The translations under genes were made by a program, and so were the position numbers. This document shows, one piece after another, positions 17,680-27,067 of a stretch of 64,000 nucleotides of DNA. Source of the DNA: GCA-2794515 sp033763335 (GTDB lineage Bacteria; Chloroflexota; Anaerolineae; Aggregatilineales; Phototrophicaceae). Below the pieces are notes generated by a model. It searched no databases and had not been told where the DNA came from. It saw nothing but the letters and a program-made list of their open reading frames with translations. Numbering within the stretch: position 1 is the stretch's first letter; each line of letters opens with the position of its first letter. The stretch lies in NCBI GenBank assembly GCA_033763335.1, contig JANRKU010000054.1, forward strand, positions 44,048 to 108,047. The letters run 5' to 3'.

Positions 17680-19514
17680 GAGAAAATTCTCCCCTCTCCC
17701 CTATAAAACATACTGATGTAGGGACACGATATATCGTGTCCGCTATTATGCCATTCATATATCGGTGGGGTGTAAGGGCGCAACATGTTGCGCCCTTACG
17801 GGACATAATGAGGCGGTTTGCGGACGGCATATATGCCGTCCCTACAATTTTATTGCTCATCATCCTATGCCTTGCACCCACCTCTACCCAAGCACAAACA
17901 GTCCCCCAACACATGGCAGGTTATGTCCCTGATGATGTGGATTTTTTCGCCGTGATGCGGAGCGATGAGGATTTTATCACCCGTCTGGATAGGTTATTTA
18001 TGACGGTGAGCGCAAACTTACCCTCATCGCTCACAGAATCGTTGAGCATCAATGATTTGGTGAATCAATTGGTGGCACAATCCATCACCCTACCCATCCC
18101 ACTCGATTTTATCAGTGTGGCACAACAAGCATTAGGCGATTGGGTTGGTGTGGGTGTGAGTGGCATCCGCCAACTTGTCACCGACCCCACTGCGCCGATT
18201 AGCCTGTATTTGACTTTTGAAATTGGCGATTTTGGTGTGGCGCAAATGCTCATGGGTTTATTGGCAGGTGTGCTAAAACTCGAAACACAAGAGCCTATTG
18301 GGGATTTTGCGATATATGGGCTAGATGACCTGCATGTGGCACTCAGCGAAACCGTGTTGCATATCACCTATCGGGCAGAATTGCCCCTAAGCCTCACCGC
18401 CCCCCTCTCCAATGCGCCATTATTTATGGATGGATTGCGCCAATTGCCAGAAAGTGATTATGACCTGTGGGCGTATGTCAATACACCTGCACTATCCATG
18501 CCATTCATTCAAGATGCCATCGTGATACGGGTATTAGGGGCATTTGGCGTGACCGATACCACCACAGGCGCGGGTATGTTGGGGGTTCGATTAGGCGATA
18601 CTGACCTCACTTTGGATGTGGTGCAAAATCGGGATGTACCACAAGCGCGGACAAATACCCCAATAGACCCCTCTTTTTGGGAATTTATCCCGCCACAAGC
18701 AAAATTTTTCTTGCATACCACCGATTTAACCAACCTTGTGGAGAGCGCCTCTGCTATCCTCGCCTCTATCAGTGCATCCGACACGCCCGACCTCATCATG
18801 CGTGATTTTGTTCAATTCACCCGTGTGTTGCTCCAAGCCGATTTACAAGCCGATATTTTATCGTGGACAACGGGCGATTATGCCCTATGGGGCGATTTTG
18901 ACCCCTATTCACTCACAGCACCATCTGGCAATAGCCCATTATATTTCGGGGTGGTACTCAAAACCACATCGCCAGAAAATTCGGCAAAATTGGTGACATT
19001 ATTGGCATCGGCGGCACAAACTTATTTCGATACAGACCCCAATTTTAGCCTGCACGAAACCCGCATGAATGATACGGATGTGGTATTCATCAGCCTGCCT
19101 ACCAGCACATCAGAATTTTTGCCCTCAGAGATTGCAATTGGGGCAAATGATGATATTTTCTTCATCGCTACCCCATCTGCCGCTCAAGATTTACTCACAC
19201 GGCATGATGGCTATGTGTGGGCAATTCCCGTGTTAACCCCGACCTTTTTAGAATCACCCAAAGTCGCGCTGTATTTGGATGGGGATGCGGTTGGTGAGGT
19301 AGGCGTGATTTTTGCCATGCTCATCCAACCTGTGCAACAATTTTTCTTTGGGCAATCACTCACCCAAGAGGGGTTAAATGCCTATAAAGCCGCCTTTGCC
19401 CAATTATTCCCTGCCATGAGCCTATCGGCAAAAGCGGGTGAAGGGGGTGATGTGGTTATCCGTTATGTGGCACAAATCAATGCGGTGTTAGAGGGAAATA
19501 TCCCAAGCGAATAA
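17676..19514 (+). CDS. Secreted DUF3352-like protein with a repeat-derived N-terminus
   Basis: The mature part (about 540 residues) begins AGYVPDDVDFFAVMRSD and reads like the DUF3352 family of exported proteins with a duplicated alpha/beta fold. The start is uncertain. ATG 17676 overlaps the MFS stop as ATGA and has AAGGAAA upstream, but it gives about 57 residues before the hydrophobic signal core. ATG 17808 gives a normal-length signal peptide, but only a weak GGGAC precedes it. Between them lie three palindromic repeats translated in frame, and the third encodes the start of the signal peptide (ADGIYAVPT). The 3' end overlaps surE convergently by 27 bp. The function is unknown; a role with the MFS exporter is inferred from coupling. 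Confidence 0.75.
   Translation: MRENSPLSPIKHTDVGTRYIVSAIMPFIYRWGVRAQHVAPLRDIMRRFADGIYAVPTILLLIILCLAPTSTQAQTVPQHMAGYVPDDVDFFAVMRSDEDFITRLDRLFMTVSANLPSSLTESLSINDLVNQLVAQSITLPIPLDFISVAQQALGDWVGVGVSGIRQLVTDPTAPISLYLTFEIGDFGVAQMLMGLLAGVLKLETQEPIGDFAIYGLDDLHVALSETVLHITYRAELPLSLTAPLSNAPLFMDGLRQLPESDYDLWAYVNTPALSMPFIQDAIVIRVLGAFGVTDTTTGAGMLGVRLGDTDLTLDVVQNRDVPQARTNTPIDPSFWEFIPPQAKFFLHTTDLTNLVESASAILASISASDTPDLIMRDFVQFTRVLLQADLQADILSWTTGDYALWGDFDPYSLTAPSGNSPLYFGVVLKTTSPENSAKLVTLLASAAQTYFDTDPNFSLHETRMNDTDVVFISLPTSTSEFLPSEIAIGANDDIFFIATPSAAQDLLTRHDGYVWAIPVLTPTFLESPKVALYLDGDAVGEVGVIFAMLIQPVQQFFFGQSLTQEGLNAYKAAFAQLFPAMSLSAKAGEGGDVVIRYVAQINAVLEGNIPSE
17718..17845. repeat. Three GTAGGG-family palindromes inside a coding region
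   Basis: Palindromes at 17718-17743 (core GGACACGATATATCGTGTCC), 17772-17799 (perfect, half site GTAAGGGCGCAACA, identical to 916-943) and 17822-17845 (core GGACGGCATATATGCCGTCC). They lie between the translationally coupled start at 17676 and the signal-peptide core of the DUF3352-like gene, and none introduces a stop codon in that frame. Confidence 0.9.
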
Positions 19515-20240
19515 TTCTGCCATGAAGTGATGGGCGGTCAAATCGAGGTGGATGGGTGTGAGGCTGACATAATTGTTGTCTATTGCCCATAAATCTGTGC
19601 CGACTTCATCCAATCTGCCTGCGGGGGGGTCGCCCACAATCCGAAACACACTGCCATCATCTTCTAGTGCATCGAGATATTCCCGAATCCCCTGACGGGT
19701 GATTCGCAACCCCTTAATGGCATCACCAGAGGGGATGTTGACATTCAAGATGGTGTGTAGGGGAAACTGACGCTCCAAAACCCATTCTACAACCCGTTGA
19801 GCCACTTGTGCGGCGACACGATAATCTTCTACGGTGGTCGCATCGTGATTATCCAGCGAAAAAGCGATGGCGCGAATCCCATGTAAAGACCCTTCTAGGG
19901 CGGCGCTCACCGTGCCACTATAGGTCACATCTTGCCCCATATTGGGACCGCGATTAATACCAGAGACAATCAGGCGGGGGGGCCACGGTATTGCGCCTAA
20001 TGCGCCGAGCGCAATACAATCGGCGGGCGACCCTGTGATGGATAGGGCTTCTGTGCCATCGGCAAGCTGGGTTTTTTCGTATGGGATATTGGTAAAAAGG
20101 GTCTTTTTATGACCACCAGCACTCTGATTAAATGCGGGAGCAATCACTTTTACATCACCAAATTTTTTCATGGCTTGGGTCAATGCCAAAATACCGGGCG
20201 CATAGACACCATCATCGTTTGTGACTAAAATATAACTCAT
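19488..20240 (-). CDS. surE: 5'/3'-nucleotidase SurE
   Basis: 250 residues. The N-terminal VTNDDGVYAPGI carries the metal-binding Asp pair of SurE, followed by VIAPAFNQSAGG (Ser/Asn ligand region), SITGSPADC and the SGINRGPNMGQDVTYSGTVSAALE signature. SurE is a divalent-metal nucleoside monophosphatase linked to stationary-phase survival. The start was moved from 20291 to the ATG at 20240, which has TTGGAG upstream and begins with the catalytic strand. It converges with the DUF3352-like gene. Confidence 0.95.
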   Translation of the reverse strand: MSYILVTNDDGVYAPGILALTQAMKKFGDVKVIAPAFNQSAGGHKKTLFTNIPYEKTQLADGTEALSITGSPADCIALGALGAIPWPPRLIVSGINRGPNMGQDVTYSGTVSAALEGSLHGIRAIAFSLDNHDATTVEDYRVAAQVAQRVVEWVLERQFPLHTILNVNIPSGDAIKGLRITRQGIREYLDALEDDGSVFRIVGDPPAGRLDEVGTDLWAIDNNYVSLTPIHLDLTAHHFMAELFAWDISL

Positions 20241-20386
20241 GTGCAACATCTCCAATAGCGGGTTAGCAGTTTTATCAACATTTGCACACAAATGTTAATC
20301 TGATTTCGGTTATAATCAAATTGGGAATATCTTGTTAATTCGTTCAATTCCCATCCCATACTCACTGGTGAAGAAAGCAATCCACC

Positions 20387-21415
20387 ATGTCCGATGACCA
20401 GAGTTTTCAGATGAATTTACTCGAAGGCAAAAACCGCTTCAATAATGCGCGGGCGCGTGCCTTCTGGAAAGAAATGATTAACTTCATTCGCGGTAAGCCA
20501 ATGGAGTTATTGAGCTTCGATGATATTCGTAGCCGTTTGCGCTTACGTGAAGAAAGTTACAAGGGCTTGCAAGACATCCCCGTAGACCAGATTGTGGGGA
20601 GTGTTGGGCGGTATCGGGAATTTACCCGCGATTTTTTGCCCAAAAATGCAGGCTTACAAGAACGCTGGAGCAGGGTTTATGCCCAAGCCAATAGCCTAAC
20701 TGGGCTTCCGCCAATCGAAGTGTATAAGGTGAATGACCTCTATTTTGTGCGCGATGGCAATCATCGTGTATCAGTGGCGCGTCAAATTGGCGCAAAAACC
20801 ATCCATGCCCATGTGACTGAATTGCCAACCACCATTGATTTACGCCCCGATATGTCGCCATCAGAATTGGATGATGCGGCGGCGTATGTAGCATTTTTAG
20901 AAGAGACGGGTTTATCAAAAACACGTCCACATCATCAACCGATGCAATTGAGTGAGCGTTCTCGTTATGCCGATCTATTGGGGCATATCTTTTTATATCA
21001 AGCATTGCTCTCGCATGACCAAAATCAGGATATTGACCTAAACACCGCTGCCGCCCATTGGTATGATAATGTGTATCGCCCTGCCATCACGCTCATCCGC
21101 AAATATGAGATGACCGACATCCTAAACGGGCGCACAGAAGCCGATTTGTATCTGTGGCTGGTTGACCATTTGCGCGATTTGCGTGAACAAATGGGGGATT
21201 ATTCGCCATCGCGCACGATTAGCGATGCCATCGAAGATTTCTTAGAAAAACGCAATATCCCTGTCCCCGATGAATTACGCCAAGAAAAAGATTCATCGGT
21301 GATTTTATCACGCACCCAAATTATGCGTGCAGTGCAACTCAAAAAAGACGAAGAAGAACTATTGAATGGGCTAAACTCAGGGAACGGTCATAGCGGGCAT
21401 GAGGATAAAGACTAG
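20387..21415 (+). CDS. ParB/sulfiredoxin-fold, DUF4032-like protein
   Basis: 342 residues. Residues about 100-145 match the ParB/Srx-like nucleotide-binding core (IEVYKVNDLYFVRDGNHRVS, where DGNHR is the key motif). The C-terminal part (HWYDNVYRPAITLIRKYE, then GRTEADLYLWLVDHLRDLRE) resembles DUF4032 proteins. No ParA, parS or helix-turn-helix is evident, so classical partition is unlikely. It may be a nucleotide- or Ser/Thr-related enzyme or a regulator. The ATG at 20387 is 4 codons before a second Met-rich start. The GT87-like gene overlaps its last 17 bp, which suggests co-translation. Confidence 0.8.
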   Translation: MSDDQSFQMNLLEGKNRFNNARARAFWKEMINFIRGKPMELLSFDDIRSRLRLREESYKGLQDIPVDQIVGSVGRYREFTRDFLPKNAGLQERWSRVYAQANSLTGLPPIEVYKVNDLYFVRDGNHRVSVARQIGAKTIHAHVTELPTTIDLRPDMSPSELDDAAAYVAFLEETGLSKTRPHHQPMQLSERSRYADLLGHIFLYQALLSHDQNQDIDLNTAAAHWYDNVYRPAITLIRKYEMTDILNGRTEADLYLWLVDHLRDLREQMGDYSPSRTISDAIEDFLEKRNIPVPDELRQEKDSSVILSRTQIMRAVQLKKDEEELLNGLNSGNGHSGHEDKD

Positions 21416-22580
21416 AGGCTCACGCCGAATTTGGTGGGGCATTGTCATTTTGCTGTGGGGGGGATTTATCCTCCTCAATTGGGTGTTATTTATGTATAGC
21501 GATACCGAGGCATATGGGCGCTATGATTTTTTTGCGTATGCCAAAGGCGCACAAGCCCTTGTAGATGGGGTATCGCCCTATCGCCCGCAATTTGATACAC
21601 GTCATTTGTATCTCTATCCGCCATTTTTGGCACAAATTTTAGTCCCATTCATCGGCACAATCGGAGAACCGCGTACCGCCGCCTTGTGGTTTGCGCTCAA
21701 TATCGCCTGTATCATCGGCACAATTCAACTCATGCGCCGTTATACCGCCCCCAAGCATCATATTTGGCTATGGGTATTGCCTGTAGCATTCATCCCCATG
21801 ACCCATACCCTCTATATTGGGCAAGTGACCATTATTTTGATGTTTTTCTTCATGCTGATATGGCATGATAGCCGTCAAGGAAAACCGATACGGGCGGGGA
21901 TGTGGTTGGCGTTAACCTGTTGGATAAAGGTATTCCCCGTCTTTATCGTGATATATTTCATTTTACGGCGTGATTGGCGTGTATTACGCGGAGTGGTGAT
22001 TGTCGGGGTCGGAATAGGCATTTTCCAGATTTTAGTTTCGGGCATTGACCTGATGATTGAATCATTTCGCGTCCTTTTATCCCTATTCACCACAGGGCAA
22101 TCAGATGGATTATTCCAAAATTCGTCTATAGCAGGATTCACAGCACGGATTTTCACCGAACATCCTCGTATTACCCCATTGGTCGTTGATAACACCCTGT
22201 TTCAAATCAGCCGTTATGGATTGATGTTGTTCACCATCATCATGACCTATGGCATGGCGCTCTGGCGCGGAAATGATGAGGAACGCGGTTTCGATTTGGG
22301 CTATGGGGCAGTGATTATGATGTCATTGCTGGTCGGATACACCCTCTGGATAACAGGGATGCCCCCCTATATGCTGGCATTCTGGTTTGCGTTCCGCTAT
22401 AGCAAAAATTGGCAAACCACCACCATATTGGTGGTCGCATTGGGGATATTATCGCTATATCTGCCTTTCATCATAGATTTGGGCGAGACGCGCCTCATTT
22501 GGTGGTCTACCTATTCATTCGGATTTTACGCCACCTATACCCTATGGGGTGTGCTGATATACAAACTCGCCCGCCGATGA
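21399..22580 (+). CDS. GT87-like (DUF2029) membrane glycosyltransferase
   Basis: 393 residues with about 10 hydrophobic helices and the GT-C-type first periplasmic loop: after TM1 come the DTEAYGRYDFFAYAKGA and GVSPYRP...YLYPPF segments typical of DUF2029/GT87, which includes polyprenyl-phosphate-mannose-dependent alpha-mannosyltransferases such as PimE. The acidic residue of the first loop would be the catalytic base. It would act on the outer face of the membrane, adding sugars from a lipid carrier. The start overlaps the preceding gene by 17 bp. Acceptor and sugar are unknown. Confidence 0.85.
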   Translation: MRIKTRGSRRIWWGIVILLWGGFILLNWVLFMYSDTEAYGRYDFFAYAKGAQALVDGVSPYRPQFDTRHLYLYPPFLAQILVPFIGTIGEPRTAALWFALNIACIIGTIQLMRRYTAPKHHIWLWVLPVAFIPMTHTLYIGQVTIILMFFFMLIWHDSRQGKPIRAGMWLALTCWIKVFPVFIVIYFILRRDWRVLRGVVIVGVGIGIFQILVSGIDLMIESFRVLLSLFTTGQSDGLFQNSSIAGFTARIFTEHPRITPLVVDNTLFQISRYGLMLFTIIMTYGMALWRGNDEERGFDLGYGAVIMMSLLVGYTLWITGMPPYMLAFWFAFRYSKNWQTTTILVVALGILSLYLPFIIDLGETRLIWWSTYSFGFYATYTLWGVLIYKLARR

Positions 22581-22640
22581 GCCGTTTACAGGTGATTTGG
22601 GCGCGTGGCATAATATGGATGAAAATATGGAGAATATGCC

Positions 22641-24017
22641 TTGCTACTCACGAGAGACCAAATTGAGGAATTCAAAAAAACCAATCTAAATGGGGTTTAT
22701 GATGCCCTCAAACAGGCGAAATCGGCACGGGATTTGGTCTATCTGCTCGAAAATTTAGGGCATTTGCCGAATGGATTTGATGGCACTATATTATTGCCAT
22801 TGGTCAATCATGAAAATAGCGATGTCAGGCATTGGTCAATCAAAAATCTTGGCAAATTAACCGATATTGCCTATCTCGAACAATTTCAGCACCATGCGCT
22901 TCATGATACCGATTCATTGGTGCGCCGAGAAGCCGTTTCTGCAATTGGCAGAATGCGCGATGCGCGATGTGTACCCATATTGCTATCTTTTTGTGATGAC
23001 CCAGACCCCAAAATTGTATTACAAGCTGTACGGGGGTTGGTCATTTTCAAATCACAACCCGCAGTCATGAACAAATTGCAAACGCTATGTAATCATCCCA
23101 ATGAGACAGTAAGCGCGTTTGTATCCAAAGAATTAGGGCAGGCTTCATCAAAATCTACGATTCCTCATGCCGAATCTCCTACATGGATGCACAATTTGGC
23201 GGTATTAGGTGATGTCCGAGATATTCTGCCACTCATCCCAGAAGAATCTATTCACCTCACATTTACATCCCCACCCTACTATAATGCGCGGGATTATTCT
23301 ATTTATCCCAGTTATACTGCCTATCTCGATTTTTTGACCGACATTTTTACCCAAACCCACCATATCACCAAAGATGGGCGCTTTTTGGTTGTGAATACAT
23401 CCCCTGTGATTGTGCCACGGGTGAGTCGCGCTCATTCTAGTGTCCGCTATCCTATCCCGTTTGATTTACATGCCCGTTTGGTGGGAATTGGGTGGGAATT
23501 TGTGGATGATATTGTGTGGGTGAAACCAGAAGCCAGTGTCAAAAATCGTAATGGCGGATTTTTACAACATCGCAAGCCATTGGGATATAAACCCAATACC
23601 ATCACCGAATATTTGATGGTTTATCGCAAAAAAACCGATAACCTCATTGATTGGAACATGCGCCAATATGATGAACAAATCGTCAATGAAAGTAAAATCA
23701 CAGGGGATTATGAGACCAGCAATGTTTGGCACATTGACCCTACATTTGATAAGGTGCATAGTGCCGTATTTCCTGCGGAATTATGTCGGCGGGTGATTGC
23801 ATTTTATTCATATATGGGCGATTTAATTTTTGACCCATTCGGTGGTAGTGGTACATTGGGCAAAGTGGCGATGGGCATGGGGCGACATTTCTTTTTGACC
23901 GAACAAGACCCCACCTATTTTGAGCGTATGCGTGATGTTTTGGCAGATACATTATTTGTTAAAAATCGCTTTATGACGGCAGATGAATTAAGCCAATTGA
24001 TTGAGAGCCAAGCATGA
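22641..24017 (+). CDS. HEAT-repeat-fused DNA methyltransferase (beta-class, probably N4-cytosine)
   Basis: 458 residues starting at TTG 22641. Residues about 30-165 are helical HEAT/PBS-lyase-like repeats (HENSDVRHWSIKNLGKLTD; DTDSLVRREAVSAIGRM; DPDPKIVLQAVRGL). The methylase follows in the permuted beta-class order: motif IV FTSPPYYNARDY, then the target-recognition region, then motif I FDPFGGSGTLGKVAMGMGR. SPPY favours N4-methylcytosine. The next gene starts in its stop codon (ATGA) and encodes a PD-(D/E)XK nuclease, so the two form a type II restriction-modification pair. HEAT repeats at the front are unusual for a modification enzyme. Confidence 0.9.
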   Translation: MLLTRDQIEEFKKTNLNGVYDALKQAKSARDLVYLLENLGHLPNGFDGTILLPLVNHENSDVRHWSIKNLGKLTDIAYLEQFQHHALHDTDSLVRREAVSAIGRMRDARCVPILLSFCDDPDPKIVLQAVRGLVIFKSQPAVMNKLQTLCNHPNETVSAFVSKELGQASSKSTIPHAESPTWMHNLAVLGDVRDILPLIPEESIHLTFTSPPYYNARDYSIYPSYTAYLDFLTDIFTQTHHITKDGRFLVVNTSPVIVPRVSRAHSSVRYPIPFDLHARLVGIGWEFVDDIVWVKPEASVKNRNGGFLQHRKPLGYKPNTITEYLMVYRKKTDNLIDWNMRQYDEQIVNESKITGDYETSNVWHIDPTFDKVHSAVFPAELCRRVIAFYSYMGDLIFDPFGGSGTLGKVAMGMGRHFFLTEQDPTYFERMRDVLADTLFVKNRFMTADELSQLIESQA

Positions 24018-24913
24018 AATTATCCCCATCAGATACGCAACGCATTATCACCCACCTCTTAAAAAATGAAGACCATCGCACGGTGATTTTGGCGCTCATC
24101 AATGCACAATTTTTAGAATATGCCATTCAATTTTTTATCAAAGTGGCAGAAGCCAAAATGCGAAACAAAGATATTGATGGAGACTGGTATAAACGTGAAT
24201 TTATCACTAATCCAGAATTATCTACCAATGATATGATTATCAATGCGGGACTCAATAAAAAAACAGTAGAAAATATTTATAAAACTGCAAATCGTCAACT
24301 AGTTATTGAAATTGTGCCAAAATTTTATGATGAACTGTTGGCAGTTATTCAGACCCTCACAACACAAAATAGTGAACTTGACCTCACACTCAATATTAAA
24401 TTCCGTGGGATAAGTGTAGACCTCAATATCAACGAAAGCCTCATTGTCATCAACACGCTCGCCGTTAAACGCGCACAATTGCGTGGTGGGGCGTGGAGTA
24501 CATTGGGCAAGCAAATCGAAAAACCGCTTATGCTCACGCTTTGCGCGTTATTTGGGGTATCAGCACAAAATTATCGGTTAGTCGGAAAAACAGGACAAGG
24601 ACGCGAAGTAGATTTTTACTTACTCACAGAAGATAAAGAATATCCTTGTGAAATTAAATTGATGGGGAAAGGCAATCCAGAAGTTGCAGATGCTATTTTT
24701 GCCCGCCAAAGTGCTATTTTTATTGCCGATAAACTATCTGACCTGAATAAATCACAATCAGAAACACGCGATGTCTTATGGGTAGAGTTGAGCGCCCCAC
24801 AAGGCTATCAACGCTTTTATACCATCTTGCAAACCCTCAATATCCCCTCAAGCCCGTTTGATGGTGATTTAGATATTGCCCTACCCGCTATTTTTGCCAC
24901 ACTGTTTGAATAA
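24014..24913 (+). CDS. Type II restriction endonuclease, CfrBI-like
   Basis: 299 residues, overlapping the methylase by ATGA. The C-terminal half has a PD-(D/E)XK layout: GREVDFYL, about 13 residues, then CEIKLMGKGNPE, giving the Asp and the E-x-K pair. The N-terminal half is helical (ITHLLKNEDHRTVILALINAQ) and probably forms the recognition or dimer part. Spacing and ending (LWVELSAPQGYQRFYTILQT) recall the CfrBI endonuclease family (CCWWGG), but this comes from memory of the family and the target sequence cannot be read here. Tight overlap with the methylase ensures co-expression. Confidence 0.75.
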   Translation: MKLSPSDTQRIITHLLKNEDHRTVILALINAQFLEYAIQFFIKVAEAKMRNKDIDGDWYKREFITNPELSTNDMIINAGLNKKTVENIYKTANRQLVIEIVPKFYDELLAVIQTLTTQNSELDLTLNIKFRGISVDLNINESLIVINTLAVKRAQLRGGAWSTLGKQIEKPLMLTLCALFGVSAQNYRLVGKTGQGREVDFYLLTEDKEYPCEIKLMGKGNPEVADAIFARQSAIFIADKLSDLNKSQSETRDVLWVELSAPQGYQRFYTILQTLNIPSSPFDGDLDIALPAIFATLFE

Positions 24914-24924
24914 TTGGATTTTTG

Positions 24925-27060
24925 ATGACCACACGCGCCTATATCCGCCCCATTGCAATCCTCATCGGCATGATTCCCCTTGTGGCACTCATCGCCTTTA
25001 TGCTCGCTTATGGCAAATCGGAATATCCCTTTGGTGATACCAATGTCACCAGTGTCATCACCGCACTCAAAACAGCGGATGGGTCACTCACCGCACAAGA
25101 TTTGCTCCAAATTCATTATGGGCATCGCATGATTTTTTCGCGGGCGCTCACTGCCTTTTCCACCGCATTATTCGATTGGGATACGCGCATTGAGGTGTGG
25201 TCAAATGTGGTGTTGGGGGTGCTGAATTGGCTCATCCTCATCGCTATTTTTGCCCGTTTTCATCCCAAACGGGTGCATTGGGTGGTGTTTCCTGCGGGGT
25301 TATTCATCCTCACCACCGACCAAGCCATCAATTGGTTGGCAGGTGTGCATAATGTGTGGCATTTTGCGCTATTTTTTAGCCTATTGGCAGTTTTAACCCT
25401 CACCTATACGGGCAAAAAATGGCGTTCTGTGGGGCTATCGGCATTTTTTGGATTATGCGCGACTTTTTCGATGGCGGCGGGATTGGTCGTATGGGGCGTG
25501 CTGATTGTCGCCCTCATCAGCCTGAATTATCGGAATTGGAAACACTACCTATTCATCCTGATAGCGGGTGTTATCGCGGTAGTGTTGTATTTTAGCAATA
25601 CGGGCATGGGTGGCGGATGGTCATCGCCAGAATATGGGCGCGTGTTGCCACCAGACCCGCTCACATTTATCACCTTTGGGTTGATTTTGGTGGCACGTCC
25701 TGTCATCAACAATCAACAAGATTTTTTCGCCCCATTCATCGGTGGACTGGCGATTGTGGTGTTGCTCATCAATTTTGCCATCTACTACAGACGACATAAG
25801 ACCCTCGCAGGGATAGCCATTTGGTTACCGATTGTCGCGTATAGTTTTGGCAATGCGTGTTTGATTGGCATCAGTCGTTATTATTATTTTGGGATGACCA
25901 TCGCGCAGACAGAACGCTATTTGCACCCTACTCTGCCATTTTGGGTGGCGCTATTTGCCGTGTGTATCATCAATATCAGCCCAAAACGGCTTGTTTCTGG
26001 GATGAATATCGCCTTTATGGTGGGGATAATTGCCCTACATGGGGTTATGCTCAATCGAGAATGGGCATATCTGGAATTCGATTTGCCAGTTGAGGGTGTG
26101 CAGGCACAAGGCGATTGTTTGGCAAATTTCCCCGTGACCCAATATACGGGCTGTTGGGATGCCTCAAAACACTCCCCGTATCTCATCAATTTGCACCAAA
26201 CGGCGGCGTGGCGCTTGGCGGGATATGCCAGAATTCCACAAGAAATGGTGTTATACCCCTATATGGGCGAAAAAATCATTATCAACACCGAAACGATATG
26301 GCAGGGGGTTCATATCCGTGACTTTTTGCTAGATGGGGCAGAAAATGATGCTATTCTGCATATCGCTACAGACGGACAACAAGCCATTTTTGCCGATGAA
26401 ATTAGCCTTATCCCTGACCCACCCCTACAAGCATTTTTTGGCGATTCACCTGATAATCGGGATAGTCTAAATCGGTTTGTGGCGGATGAATCGGCATTTT
26501 GGTATATCACCCGTCCACAACTGTATGCAGATGAAACCCTATCGGCATATCGGGCATTGATAGAAGAAAATTTTGTCCCTGCCCGTCGCACCAGCACCCC
26601 AACACTGGTGAATATCACCCGTTATATCATGCCATTCGCAACCGAACCCACCGCGACATTTGGTGATATGACCTTTATGGGGTGGCGCTTTGTTGGGGAT
26701 ACGGATTTTGAAGCATGTGAGACCATCACCCTCCAAACCGCATGGACGGCAAACATCGCCCAAGCACAAACCATCCATCTATCATTTGCGCTGGTAGATA
26801 ACCCGATTACCCGTGCCATCCTGAACACCGATGCGCCCATATCGCCTATCCCAGTGCAATTTTGGGATGTGGATAAACCCTATTATGATGAACGACTGCT
26901 CACCATCCCGTGTGATTTGCCAAGTGGGACATATTCCCTCACCCTAACGCTGTATGGTATCACCGATGGGGGCGATATTTTGCCCAATTTACCGCTATCA
27001 GATACAATGCTTCCCGCCGAAGGGCATTTATTGGTGATTGGCAGTGTCGAGGTGAAATAA
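24925..27060 (+). CDS. Large multi-TM protein with C-terminal beta domain (paralogue 1)
   Basis: 711 residues. An N-terminal region of about 11 TM helices (about 5-400) starts with a short helix and a loop with YPFGDTNVTS and HYGHRMIFSRALTA, a pattern like GT-C-type glycosyltransferases, though no known signature is certain. An outside region follows, then a beta domain (about 570-711: ACETITLQTAWTANI...LPSGTYSLTLTLYGITDGG) resembling C-terminal domains of Chloroflexota GT39-like proteins. The start is ATG 24925; the adjacent TTG at 24922 is in the same frame. The next gene, 7 bp downstream, is a clear paralogue, as is 42489-44201. Confidence 0.78.
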   Translation: MTTRAYIRPIAILIGMIPLVALIAFMLAYGKSEYPFGDTNVTSVITALKTADGSLTAQDLLQIHYGHRMIFSRALTAFSTALFDWDTRIEVWSNVVLGVLNWLILIAIFARFHPKRVHWVVFPAGLFILTTDQAINWLAGVHNVWHFALFFSLLAVLTLTYTGKKWRSVGLSAFFGLCATFSMAAGLVVWGVLIVALISLNYRNWKHYLFILIAGVIAVVLYFSNTGMGGGWSSPEYGRVLPPDPLTFITFGLILVARPVINNQQDFFAPFIGGLAIVVLLINFAIYYRRHKTLAGIAIWLPIVAYSFGNACLIGISRYYYFGMTIAQTERYLHPTLPFWVALFAVCIINISPKRLVSGMNIAFMVGIIALHGVMLNREWAYLEFDLPVEGVQAQGDCLANFPVTQYTGCWDASKHSPYLINLHQTAAWRLAGYARIPQEMVLYPYMGEKIIINTETIWQGVHIRDFLLDGAENDAILHIATDGQQAIFADEISLIPDPPLQAFFGDSPDNRDSLNRFVADESAFWYITRPQLYADETLSAYRALIEENFVPARRTSTPTLVNITRYIMPFATEPTATFGDMTFMGWRFVGDTDFEACETITLQTAWTANIAQAQTIHLSFALVDNPITRAILNTDAPISPIPVQFWDVDKPYYDERLLTIPCDLPSGTYSLTLTLYGITDGGDILPNLPLSDTMLPAEGHLLVIGSVEVK

Positions 27061-27067
27061 ATAATTC

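Noticed and set aside
20387..21415. Chromosome partition gene parB and a nearby replication origin
   Set aside because: Only the nucleotide-binding motif is shared. No helix-turn-helix, parA, parS-like site or DnaA-box cluster was seen.
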